DNA from: Acanthaster planci
Lineage: Eukaryota > Echinodermata > Asteroidea > Valvatida > Acanthasteridae
DNA length: 16,384 nt
Assembly: GCF_001949145.1 (NCBI RefSeq)
Contig: NW_019091620.1
Location: 66,287 to 82,670, forward strand
Direction: 5' to 3'
In this document: positions 1-10,700 of the stretch, one piece after another
Layout: every line of letters begins with the position of its first letter
Numbering within the stretch: position 1 is the first letter of the stretch
Notes under the pieces: generated by a model
Seen by the model: the letters and a program-made list of their open reading frames with translations, nothing else
The model's database searches: none
What the model was told of the DNA's origin: nothing
Position numbers and translations under genes: made by a program

Positions 1-1700
1 CAACCAGCACTCACCATTTGTGCACGCCACGTGCGTTCCGCGTGTACCGTGGTCAAGCAGTATCCGGGACATTTCCTTTGAGCGGTTGCAGGTGCGTATA
101 TAATGCAGGTGGTTTGCAGCTCTGTCCTCTTTTCTGACGTTCCCCATGAGGATTTGTTTTTCTGTTTCATATACCCACAAAAAATTGCAAACCGAAGGTA
201 ACAATTTTGATAAAAAGGTAGGAGAGATTAACTCCGACGTTTAGAACAATGTGCTGCTTGCTTCCTATGTACCAAAAAGAACCGTGTTTCGGGCACATGG
301 TCCACCGGGTCGTGAGCAATACCATGTTATTAAGTGATCTCTTTTCCGGGCACCCAATGTTAACAAAAAACGGGTACCCAGTTCTAAAAATACCCGGAAA
401 TGCATACCCCTAGCCAGGCATCAGCCATTAATTGGCTGATCCATGAAGCCCCATCCCATAAAAGGCCCTGCAAAAAGTGCCCCCTCCCCGTCGCCAGTGC
501 TGGCAATATAGAAGGTTCCTTCCAAGCCAAATGCCTCGTATATATTAAGACTAATATATTAGCGACTTACGCCCTGGTGAGCTTTTAAAAGCGTCAGGTC
601 CAAGCGTTGACTTGGTTAGCGGCAAAAGGGTGAACAATTTGCTTTTAGAGGCCCCAGCAAAACACGCTGGCACCAAATTTGCTATTTAACCAATAAAACT
701 TTTCTAACAGGACATTTTGACACTGCCAAATCACGGGATCAAAGGCGGATGAAAGTATGTACATGAACTACACTTCTGTGTGAAGATTTTCAAGATCTGT
801 ACTTTACGCCCATAATACGCAGTGAATTTGACGTCGCGCCTCGACAAAACTCGCCAGGTTGGAATGGGTAAAAGCTTTTTTGCGAATACAAGGCGTGAAA
901 ATTTCGCTATGGTCATAACTCCATTCAAGGCATGAACCAGCCCTGGTAGGTAAATCACGCCTCTCTGGCTAACAGGCCAACTGATACATGAACTTAATGT
1001 GGTTTTTCTCGTAAGGTGACACAAAAACTGAAAAGCATAAGCCGCCGACTATTTTTGAGATGTTTAATAAGGTTTGAATAGTTCACTTGATCTAAATGTG
1101 CTTTGATAGTGGTAATATCATTTACACGAATGAAAAGGATATATACAGTTAATCTGAAAATATCTTTTGCTATGACCACTAGCTACGAATGTCACAGAAC
1201 TGCACCAAATAAAAGAAAAACCACCACGCAGCTAAAATTCCTCAGGAGGTAAGATAACTTATCACAAGATGACAATGCACTCTGCAAATCATTTCAAGAA
1301 TCTTCATTATCGAATAGCTTCGGTGTACATTAAAGCGTTACCTAAATTTAAAAAAAGGACAGCAAGACTAGTTGAACAAACACAAGGAATAAAACTCACA
1401 TCGTCTCAAACAAATGAATAAAACTTACGTCGCCTTAGTGCTTGACCAATGCTGAATTGACCACAGTGTACTGTCCTACCACGAGAAGCGAATATTAACT
1501 TTCCAAAACTGTATTTGAAACAACGTTGAATTGAAATCGAACAAGCTCCAGTTAAAATTACGGCACTTAATATATGGAAACAGAAAAGCTTTAATTTAAA
1601 GGGGAATGCAATACCCCCCCCCAGAGCCTTCAAATTGAGTAAAGAAAATCACAAGAGATCGGTGCCTCAAACAGATAAATCCCACAATACCTACATTGGC
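1..1700. other. Intergenic sequence without a supported gene
   Basis: Short open frames occur on both strands (for example 731-1024 minus and 1406-1633 minus), but none shows a domain, a splice pattern or a recognisable family. Poly-C and poly-G runs lie near 1614-1622 and 1724-1732. A neighbouring gene's UTR or promoter could be here, but nothing in the sequence proves it. Confidence 0.5.
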
Positions 1701-2020
1701 AGGCCCGTAACTAGCACTTTTCGGGGGGGGGGCGAATCCTCAACAAAGCGGACCAAGCATAAATCTGTTGCTTTTTTTTTAATTTTGAAAACCAGCAGGA
1801 TTCATGATGTCGTTCCACTTGTTTTTAATGGGGTTACAAGTAAACTCCCGAAGAGAGGACTGACCGAGGCGAAAAATACCGAAGCACGCGGCATTTTTTG
1901 GCGCAAAATGTTCTACTATATAGCTCAAAATCTTGTTTTGTCTAAAAAAGCGAACCTTTTAGTCACATGGGAGGGGAGTGCAGACGCTCCTCTTGCAACC
2001 CTCCCCCTAGTTACGGGCCT
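1701..2020. mobile_element. Probable non-autonomous inverted-repeat element (MITE-like)
   Basis: The ends carry a perfect 14-base inverted repeat: AGGCCCGTAACTAG at 1701-1714 and its exact reverse complement at 2007-2020. A G-run lies just inside the left end and a CTCCCCC run just inside the right end, so the similarity may extend imperfectly inward. The interior has no transposase. TTGG occurs just outside both ends, one base away from the left end, so a target-site duplication is uncertain. The superfamily cannot be named. Confidence 0.55.
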
Positions 2021-2929
2021 TTGGGAATCACAATCACAAGCTTTACAAGTAAATGCAAGTCCACTCTCAACCGATAGGACCTCAGAAAACGAGGGTTAAG
2101 TTAAAAATGATCTTTTGATTAGTACTTTCTTCAGAATTTAAGAAAATGTTGCTAATATGTAGCAAATAAAAATAAAACCAGATGTATACATCCTGATAAG
2201 AAGGCACTAAACATTATAAAATTCATTTAAAAATGAAACATAAAAAATTAAAATACAACATACATTTCCCAAGTACAGCATCTTCAGATTAATAATAGTA
2301 AAATCTCGGCTTGCAGTAAGAGATCTTTACCCAAGTATTATTATTGCTAAAAACGTACCTCTTACAAGTAAATTTGGTTAAAAGAATACATGTAAATGTG
2401 CTTTGAAATTCACAGAGGAAAAATATTACATGCCAGTAATATGCAAGCGGTATAAAGAATTCTGAAGCTCTACAAAGTAAAAATTGTTTTGTACATTTCC
2501 AAATACGTTCACATGAAGGTTCTTGAAGGTATTGTTTTTAAGGGTCAACACAAACATTCACTAAAATTGAAACATAAAAGGTCCTGTCTGACAAAAATCA
2601 CTTTGTGTGACGAGAGAGACAGTGCTAAGTTTTATGTAAGAAACCAGATTTGAAAACTAGCATAGCAATCATACCCGGTAGTTGATATGTCACATGCCCT
2701 AGTTGTGAGGAGCTCCTAAAATCTCAACTCTTCTTGTATTAAGGTACTAAACACTACCAATGCTAACCCACAGCTGGAAATATTGCTACTGTTATGCAGC
2801 AGAAGATGACTACATCTTTTGAACACTGTATCGTGTTCATCAAATTTAAGAAAATATTTTTCTTGCACCATATTTAGGAAAAGGTCATATACTACAACTT
2901 CTCTACACTGTATACATTCTTAGTAAAAG
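2021..2929. other. AT-rich intergenic sequence, no gene seen
   Basis: This AT-rich DNA has frequent stops on both strands. I saw no coding exon, RNA gene or clear repeat in it. Confidence 0.5.
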
Positions 2930-3064
2930 TAACATGTAGATTGGAATAAAAACCAAGTGTCAAGGAAGTCCCTGAACACGTGATACAGAAAACAAAACTA
3001 ACATGTAGACTGGAATAAAAACCAAGTGTCAAAAGAAGTCCCTGAACAAGTGATACAGAAAAAA
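2930..3064. repeat. Two-copy tandem repeat, unit 69 bases
   Basis: The segment starting TAACATGTAGA at 2930 recurs from 2999 with only a few substitutions and one added base. Shared blocks include TGGAATAAAAACCAAGTGTC and GAAGTCCCTGAACA. Both copies are open on the minus strand (2892-3095), which simply reflects the duplication. Confidence 0.9.
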
Positions 3065-3696
3065 CTTCAGAAGTGGACAGTTGACAAACATACACCTATT
3101 ATATTTGCATCATTGGGACTACGAATAGGGCAACACAGAATTCACATCTTGCAACTCACCAGCACCTCTCTGAAAAGTATTCTCAATATTTACTGGCCAT
3201 GACAAGCTGCCATAGGCAAGAACTAACTAAAATTACAGCTCACTACTTACACTTACTTGCATTATGTTGCATACCAGCAAGCATTATTTCCACTACAACC
3301 AAATATAAAATAACAAAGTGACAGAAACTGGATAATGTCAACTGAATATAACCAACAGTGGGGTCCCAGGAAGGCTTCCAAGTAGCAACACTGACCTGTG
3401 ACAGAATAGGAACATTATCGGGCACATCATGTCCCCATAACATCTAACACCATTAAGGATTGTGCCTCAGGCATGTACCGTAAAATGTCCAACATCTAAC
3501 TCCATTAAACTTACATGATACCAAATGCTAGCCATGCACTGCAATTGGAGAACCTCATTTCATTCAACTCATTTCCATGCGACACACTTCAAATGCAATT
3601 TTCGTGCATTTCATGAGCTTCCTCTGTGGACAATAAATACCAGGAACTTATACAAACTTTGTAGATAATTTACCAGCAAAACTGAATCTCCTTCAA
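3065..3696. other. Sequence downstream of the LIM gene, no feature seen
   Basis: I could find no coding region here. It may be extended 3' UTR if the polyadenylation signal at 3697 is not the one used. Confidence 0.4.
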
Positions 3697-3702
3697 TTTA
3701 TT
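3697..3702 (-). promoter_or_regulatory. Candidate polyadenylation signal AATAAA
   Basis: The plus strand reads TTTATT, so the minus strand reads AATAAA about 560 bases after the stop. The following minus-strand sequence is U/GU-rich, as expected downstream of a cleavage site. The hexamer is common in AT-rich DNA, so this is only a candidate. Confidence 0.35.
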
Positions 3703-4262
3703 TCAAGCAAAATATCTTATCTGTTCTTATTAAGTGTAATGCTGTTCTTAAAATTGTTGTATTGTAGATCTGGCTTTGAAAAACTTGAGTGAGATGGCTC
3801 GTGCACCAAGGCATGACTGGGAGAAGGGGGCATGGGGGCACGTGCCTTTTACAGAAGTCTGTCTTTTCCCCTCCTGAGACCCCATTAGAAGTGTTGAAAT
3901 GTACACAGCCTATGTACAAGCCACATTTCATTTACTTTCTGTGCCCCCCTAAAAAACAACTGCGCAACCTCAAAAGCTTCAGCCAAGTTACACCGCTACT
4001 CATATACAGGTAGAAGGTTTCTAAGTCACTACCTTCTAAGCCTTCTAATTACAGCTAGTGTGCAAGTCCTTGGTGATATTGGAGTCAATTCAGTTTTTTA
4101 GTCTTGCTTCAGCCAATCTAATATTTTGAAACTTCAGTATTTATGATGTTACTCAGAAAGATCAATTTGCTGATTTTTACAAAATAAAATATAAATTGTT
4201 CAAATGTTCAATACTCAGAGAGCAGGCTGTTCAGGAATCTGTTCATAAGCTGGTCCCAAGCC
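3697..4262 (-). other. Probable 3' UTR of the LIM gene
   Basis: This is sequence downstream of the stop codon on the minus strand, with no supported coding region. Its far end is set by the first AATAAA seen on the minus strand (3697-3702). A G/C-rich patch near 3820-3870 with runs of G resembles repeat-derived sequence. The true 3' end could be further left. Confidence 0.4.
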
Positions 4263-4277
4263 TCATAAATCAGTTAC
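4263..4277 (-). other. C-terminal PDZ-ligand motif VTDL and stop codon
   Basis: The last codons give VTDL-stop, fitting the class I PDZ consensus S/T-x-hydrophobic-COOH. LPP and TRIP6 of the wider zyxin family have a comparable C-terminus, and from memory so does WTIP. Confidence 0.7.
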
Positions 4278-4793
4278 AACGTAGCCTGATGACTGATTCT
4301 CCTCAGCACCATTGCCTAAATCGGAAGGGTTCCTTCCCCGATGGGAGTGTACCCCGTGCTGAGTGGATTTACGCGTACCTCCGTGATACTGGAATACCCT
4401 CTCCCCTGGTTTGGGGGAGGTTGAGTTGTACATGTCACCAAGGGGATCGTGGGGAGAGTAAGGTGGGGGATCTGGTGGGGGTGTTCCAGGCGTTGCAAAT
4501 CGTGATCCAGCAAAGGGTGCATAGTGAGGTGGGTTCATCCCCTGGAAATGTTTGTTCCTGCTTGGAGCTGAAGTTGCAGTGGTGTAATTACCAGCTCCTG
4601 GGGTTGATTCTGTTGGAGTTTCAGGTGGACTAGCTGCAGTTGGAACGCTGGTGCTTGGTGACAACACAGGTGAGAATTGCTCTGGAGTGGGTCCTGGAGA
4701 CAATCTCTGGATGTGGCAAGTGTAGCAGAGGAGGTCATCATGAAGGGGATAGCACCTTTTACCATCCTCATCTGACAGCTGAAGGCCACAGTC
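4263..4793 (-). CDS. AJUBA/LIMD1/WTIP: Terminal coding exon: end of LIM3, proline-rich tail with two PPxY motifs and a VTDL C-terminus
   Basis: The exon follows an acceptor ending CGGACAG and encodes 176 residues plus stop. Exon residues 1-31 finish LIM3 ([17 protein letters not shown], then [11 protein letters not shown]), with the final zinc ligands in CYTC. Residues 32-176 form a low-complexity tail rich in Pro, Ser and Thr, without membrane segment or further domain. Within it are PPHY (residues 88-91, bases 4521-4532) and PPPY in the context DPPPYSP (residues 109-112, bases 4458-4469), both fitting the PPxY ligand of WW domains. The last four residues, VTDL (bases 4266-4277), fit a class I PDZ ligand. 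The tail is far longer than the short extension I recall after LIM3 in vertebrate Ajuba-family proteins. It remains open from the LIM domain to the stop, so it is genuinely coding if the LIM frame is. Confidence 0.95.
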   Translation of the reverse strand, partial: DCGLQLSDEDGKRCYPLHDDLLCYTCHIQRLSPGPTPEQFSPVLSPSTSVPTAASPPETPTESTPGAGNYTTATSAPSRNKHFQGMNPPHYAPFAGSRFATPGTPPPDPPPYSPHDPLGDMYNSTSPKPGERVFQYHGGTRKSTQHGVHSHRGRNPSDLGNGAEENQSSGYVVTDL

Positions 4794-7700
4794 CTGTCCG
4801 GATATAAACATGATATAGCTTTGACATTGCCACTCACAAGAGAGTTCCAATTACTGACTCACTGCTTGCAATGCCAGGCATACCTGGTCCAAATCTTCAT
4901 TGGTTCAACAAACTTACTTGTGACATAAACACGAAGAATCCCATGAAGCACTGTGCATGTCTATGCATTACTTGTGGCAAAATGGTAAAAGCATCGAATA
5001 ACGACCAAAGAGTTATCATTGATCTGTTTAGTCATAGAGAATATCTAAGTAGTTCAGTAATTATTTCCAATCTTTCCACTTACCAAACATCGGTAGCATT
5101 CCACATGAAAATCCTTATCCATTGATACCACTCGCACTGTCTCCATGGTACCCTAGGTGTAACCAAACAGCAGACTTCAAATGTCATTTACATTGTGTTA
5201 TGATGGACCTGATTCAAAGAGTTTGGAACGCAAGATGCATGGCTTCTACTTGACTAGTACTTGTACATGGAAACTTTGTTAGTGGAAATGAAAATGTCAG
5301 GATGGCAGAAGACAGATGAGATTTACTTAGACACATCTGCTGAAAACTAACCAAGATGGTATAAATTGGTTGTTCTACATATCCGTTGGTATGCCTTTCT
5401 ACTCAGTTATTACTCAAACACCAGGTAATGTTCCAATTTAGTCCTACAGCCAAACCTGACCTGAACATACGCAAGTGCATTTTGCTGATAAATCAATGAC
5501 CTGTAAGAACGTGCACACACACCGATAGCGGTCTACAGGAAGAGACGTGGCATGATGTCTTCATTCAAACAACTGAACTCTGATGTCTAACATATTCAGT
5601 CAACTAAAACATAAAATATATAAATTGTCCCAGTGCATGATACTGTTATGCTACAACTTTAACAACGTTCCATTTCTTCTTTCAAATCTCTAACAAAAAC
5701 TGAAAAGAGATGGAAGGGGAACCAGAAACTAGTTAAAGCAGGATATATTTATCCAAAGAATTTCTTACCAGCAGATCAGTAAACACTGCCATCGTGCCCT
5801 CACATAAAGATGTTCTTTAACAATCCTTGCAACATTTCATAATCTTCATATACATGTATGCCCATGCACTAAATGCAGTTTTTATGTTGGCTGGTATCAG
5901 TTAAGCTAATCTATGGTCTGTGTCCTTAGGATTGGAATAGAGCTACAGGTTGCGTGAACTCTACAGACGGTGAAAGTGCTTAGGCTTCATTGGAGTCTCT
6001 TGCTGCAACATTCCTGGCTGGCTGGGAGTAACTAAATAACAACTGGCACCCACTTTCAACAATATTTCCAGATGAATGACATCAAGTGAAAAACAGACAT
6101 CTTCAAGCATGTAACTCCAATTCAAGCACAGCCAACGTGGTCAAAGGTGCGGCCAATCATGTGTACATGTATATGTATTGTATATCCTAACTCCTAGTTG
6201 GGATGTTACAAATGGAGGCCAGATTGAGAAGGGCGACAGAAGGGGAAAGGGTGCAAGTGAAAGGATCAGGTGGTGTCACCACTCTGCAGGATGATATGAC
6301 ATGATGCAGAGTGGAGCAGCAAATACAAGAAATACCTCTACCGGAGTAATGGCTTCTCTGCAGGCAGCACACTTGGGAGCATAGATCCTGTCATAATGAG
6401 ATGAGAACAAAGGTACATATATCTTAAATAGCCCACAAGGAAGTAAATGCCATCATTAACTTAAAGATACAACATCTGTATATGAAGCATGCATAAAGAT
6501 CTTCTGAACTGCAACCAAAATCTTGTTAAACTTGCAGTACTTTTTTCTTAATATGTCCATCTTCACACTACATGTGGAAGTGTCTCAAGTCATTTTGTTG
6601 ATATTTCCCTGTTACTAAATTTGAACATTTCTTAAAGACACCATAAAATATTCTAGATACAATTAAGTATGTGAGCTACCAGTTTAAACAGAGTGAAACC
6701 AAAGAAGGTTTTTGGTTTGAAATATAAAATTACCATTTCACTTGAATACTAAGTCTTCTAACTCTTTTTTTGTTCAGTGAAGATTGAATTCACCTCATTA
6801 AAATCAAACCTAGTCATTTTTTTCACTCCATTTATGACACAGATGCTAATTGAGACAGAACAGGCTTGGTATGTTCAGATTCAAGTAATGAGAAAAGTTA
6901 CAACCACTAGGGAACCACCACTGACACGTCGTTATCATATCCCGGGTCCTTAGTGCTTTCATGAACAAACAATCCCAATTCTTGAATAGCAAACAAGACA
7001 CATTAATCAGTGACCGCCACAATCACATAAGAGACTGATAAACAAATAGTTGAAGTCTACAGTAGCACAGTGTCTGAAAACAATGCAGCTACAATGCAGC
7101 TACAATGCAGCTATCAGCGATATCTTCACTACAGATGTCATAGGTTATGCATACAGCACTGACATACATCGGTATAAAAGACAAATTACGTTATATTCTA
7201 AAAATCAACTGTTGTCTGCTGAGGTACAGCTCATAGTCTTGGAAGATAGCAACAGTTTACTGGAACACACTCCTGGATTTATTGACTTTGGTTGCTTCAA
7301 TACCAATACATTCTCATCTATCAAGAACCTGCCAAATACAAGGAAATGTAATTAAGGGAGTGACGTTTTAATATTACTCTTATCAGTTCAATTATTAAAG
7401 GGAGGTATTTGACATTAGCAGATGTCCATACTAATGGCCCAAGATACATTTACAACCTTTTAAAGTTTTTAATAGATCCTTTGCCTGAGATGAAATAGAG
7501 ACAGGAACAACACAGAGCATGTATACAGAAGTACCAGCTCACAGTCTGAACAATTACATGTACTTCAGGCTGCAAACTAACATCATTCAAATATTCACAA
7601 TATCACTTAACAAGTTTTTATTTCTGGGGTTGATATTTTTCTACAAACGAGATGATGTCTGAAGATAGAATAAAACTAAAATTTGCATTTGAACAGAGGG

Positions 7701-10700
7701 TGCTTCCACTGTTCTCAGTCAATGGGTTGGTAAACAAGAAAACTGGCTTCAGGCTGGAAACATTTGAGAGAAATTCAAAATTTTCTGGCCATGTGATAAT
7801 ACTGTGTGAAGATAGTGTAAATAAATTTACACACTTTTTCCAATTTTAAATTCAACGTATGGTTGTATACCATATACTGGTACATTATATGTACCACATT
7901 GCAGTGTGTTTGATAAATTAATAATTAGTTGAGCAATCTGAGGCTTTGCAGTCTGAAAGGCAGAGTATCACAATTGATAACTACTTCTGAGCACTACAAA
8001 ATAAACTTCACTTTGTTGTTTCTAAGCTTGCTACAGGTTTTTTTAATCAAAACATAAAGTAAATGACAGTAAGCTCAAACAAAAATACATGTAATGAACA
8101 AATCCAACATTGGTAAGTGGTAACAACCTCCACCAGGATAAAGAGTACATGTCCCATAGGGATGATTAATGACTGACCAATCCACCAGGGAACTAAAAAA
8201 ACATCTTGCACATGATGCTGAAATGATTAATGCAGGAGGGAAAAATCATAATATACGAGTGGAAGCTTACACATTCTTGTAATACAAAATATGAAGCATG
8301 GAAATGATCGCAGTATAGAAAGAAGCAAACTGATTCAGAATGGAAGTGCCCATTTAAAAATTGTTGCCTGCTGTGTAGGGGTCCATGGTGTTTCGTACAC
8401 GCAAAGGGGCATGTGCCATTTGCCACCTCGGTTGTAAAAACCCCATGGACCCCGTCACTGCAGGCAGCAATTGTTTTATTATGCCATGGTCATAGATTTC
8501 ACTGGAACGGTCTTATATGTGTAATATAAGCATATTTTATTGCAAGATAAATTAAAACACTTTGACAAATTGAAACACTTGAACAGTAAGTTAGATATTA
8601 AATTTCAAGGAAAATTATTGATTGCGATGTCCTTGTTGACCTATGTTTCTTTTTTCTTTGGATTTAACTGTATAACAAACTTGTTTGAAGCCTGGAATTC
8701 CTGAAGCACAGGGGGTTTTGTTGACTGGTTGAATTTCAAGACATTATTTACACCAAATTCCGTTGAAAAGTATTGCCAAGATTGAACAGGAGACTAGAAG
8801 ATATAATGGCATGAGCATTTTGTATCAACAGCAATGGCGATCGCAGTAGAATTAGTGGTCAGAACATACTTGTGTTCCACGAGCATTGCTGGGTGTATGA
8901 CAGAATTTTAATAGCCTGTGGGTTTCCATCATGGTCAGAGTGAAGATTGTAGCACATGCCAACAGACAGTGCTTCAACGTTCCCCACAATGCACATCTCT
9001 TACAATAACTGACGCGTAGTACCAGCGTGGCTATCCACCCTCGTACCCGAGATTAAACAATTACAACGTAGCAGACATGACACAACAACTGTGGGAAAGA
9101 TCACTATTATCAATCATTTTTTGTGGCCTGGACAGTGCACTCGACACGTGAATGACATATGCACGCTTGTAGCATAGCATATGATCCATTCGCAACCAAC
9201 AAAAATTCAGTATCTATGACCGTGGTATAGCAAACATACTTGGGCCATTTTCCAATACTCAACTTTGTCTCCGTCTCAGGCTTCGTCCCCAAACCAATCC
9301 CCGATTGTGGGCCTGAAGCATTTAAATCAAATTGGATTACTGTCAGTTTTTGCTCTCTCTTGCATCTTTTTTGATATTTTGTGGCACTATTAGACTAACT
9401 AGTGCACTTACAGCTTCAAAGTCAGGTCGTAAAAAAACAGTTGAAGCCTGAGACGGAGCCGAAGTTGAGTATTGGAAAACGGCCTTGGTGTTTTGCAATA
9501 GTGGGACTTGTCTGAATGATGCATAGAATGTCCAACACATGACACAAAAGATAGAGAATGCATGCATGCATTTAACAGATATGCATCACAGAGATACAGG
9601 CACATGTACATGTATGTGAACCATATGACTCCTGTACACTGAAGTTGTTCACAGAGCACATGGAAACAAAACTTTGGTTTAAAAGGTAACAGAAACAGAA
9701 AAAACAAATACATACAACCTTGAGAGACAACAGTTTATCCACAAACAAACTCAGAATATCAAAACAACGCTGAAATTACATGTTGGTTTACCTTCTCCTG
9801 GATCAGTGAAAGGACAAAAAAAGAAGAAGAGAAATCCAAGTACTGTACATGTATGTAATGTCAGTAAGTAATCATGGTAGCAACCTGTTTCACATAATGG
9901 TCATGATGATTGGAATGACATGACTGACAAGTGCATGTAATCTGGATAACATAACAAAATATCAAAATCAGTCACCACTGTGACTTGAGAAAAAGTCCAC
10001 TTTGATTGGCCATTTTTCTCGCATGCCTTGAGGCTTCAGTTGTAAACCAACGTAAATGTGCAGGTACCGTAATTTTCGGAATATCAGCTGCAGCTTACAC
10101 GTTGATTATCACGCTGAGAAATGTCTCTGAGGCTTATACCTAGCAACCTTTGAAGGATAAAAATCAGTCATAAAAGCCGTGCATACCGTGTGCAGGTAGT
10201 GTAATCATATTTTCGATGGTTACCATTTACATGCGACAACTCAAACCTCAGGGAATAAACAGAATTAAACTTGTCCAGATTTGAGTTAACGAAAGTCATG
10301 GAGTCACAATACACATACCGGTACGTGTACGAAATCACAACAAACATTACTTGCTCTGCTGTGACAACATTTTGGTGATTATTTTTCTGCTTTTTATTCA
10401 TCTTGTGGTGTGTTTCATAAGCACAACTAATCACCTCGGTGCAGCTTATATGCTGGTACGCCTTATAAACTGACTTTAAATCTTAGTTTGCCGATTTTTA
10501 ACGTGCCGTGGCTTATACACCGGCAGCTTGGATTCTGAAAATTACAGTACATGAATGGTGTTTCAATGTGATGATGTGCACGTACATACATGTACAGTAA
10601 ATACACATGGGCAAACAAACATGTACCTGTAGTTCTTCGTGTATATGAAAAGAGTTTGATGGTAAATTACATTTCATTTGCAAAAGCAACCCTTCAGATA

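Noticed and set aside
731-1024. 97-residue minus-strand frame
   Set aside because: No recognisable domain or supporting splice context. An open frame of this length is expected by chance.
1635-2099. 154-residue open frame on the plus strand
   Set aside because: It lacks an ATG start (opens at TTG), spans the inverted-repeat element and its G-run, and resembles no protein family.
4196-4633. 145-residue open frame on the plus strand
   Set aside because: It lies opposite the terminal LIM exon, whose minus-strand frame has clear family homology. The plus frame shows no domain and is a shadow.
7081-7113. Possible CRISPR-like repeat
   Set aside because: It is a direct 12-base tandem repeat with no spacers, in an animal intron.
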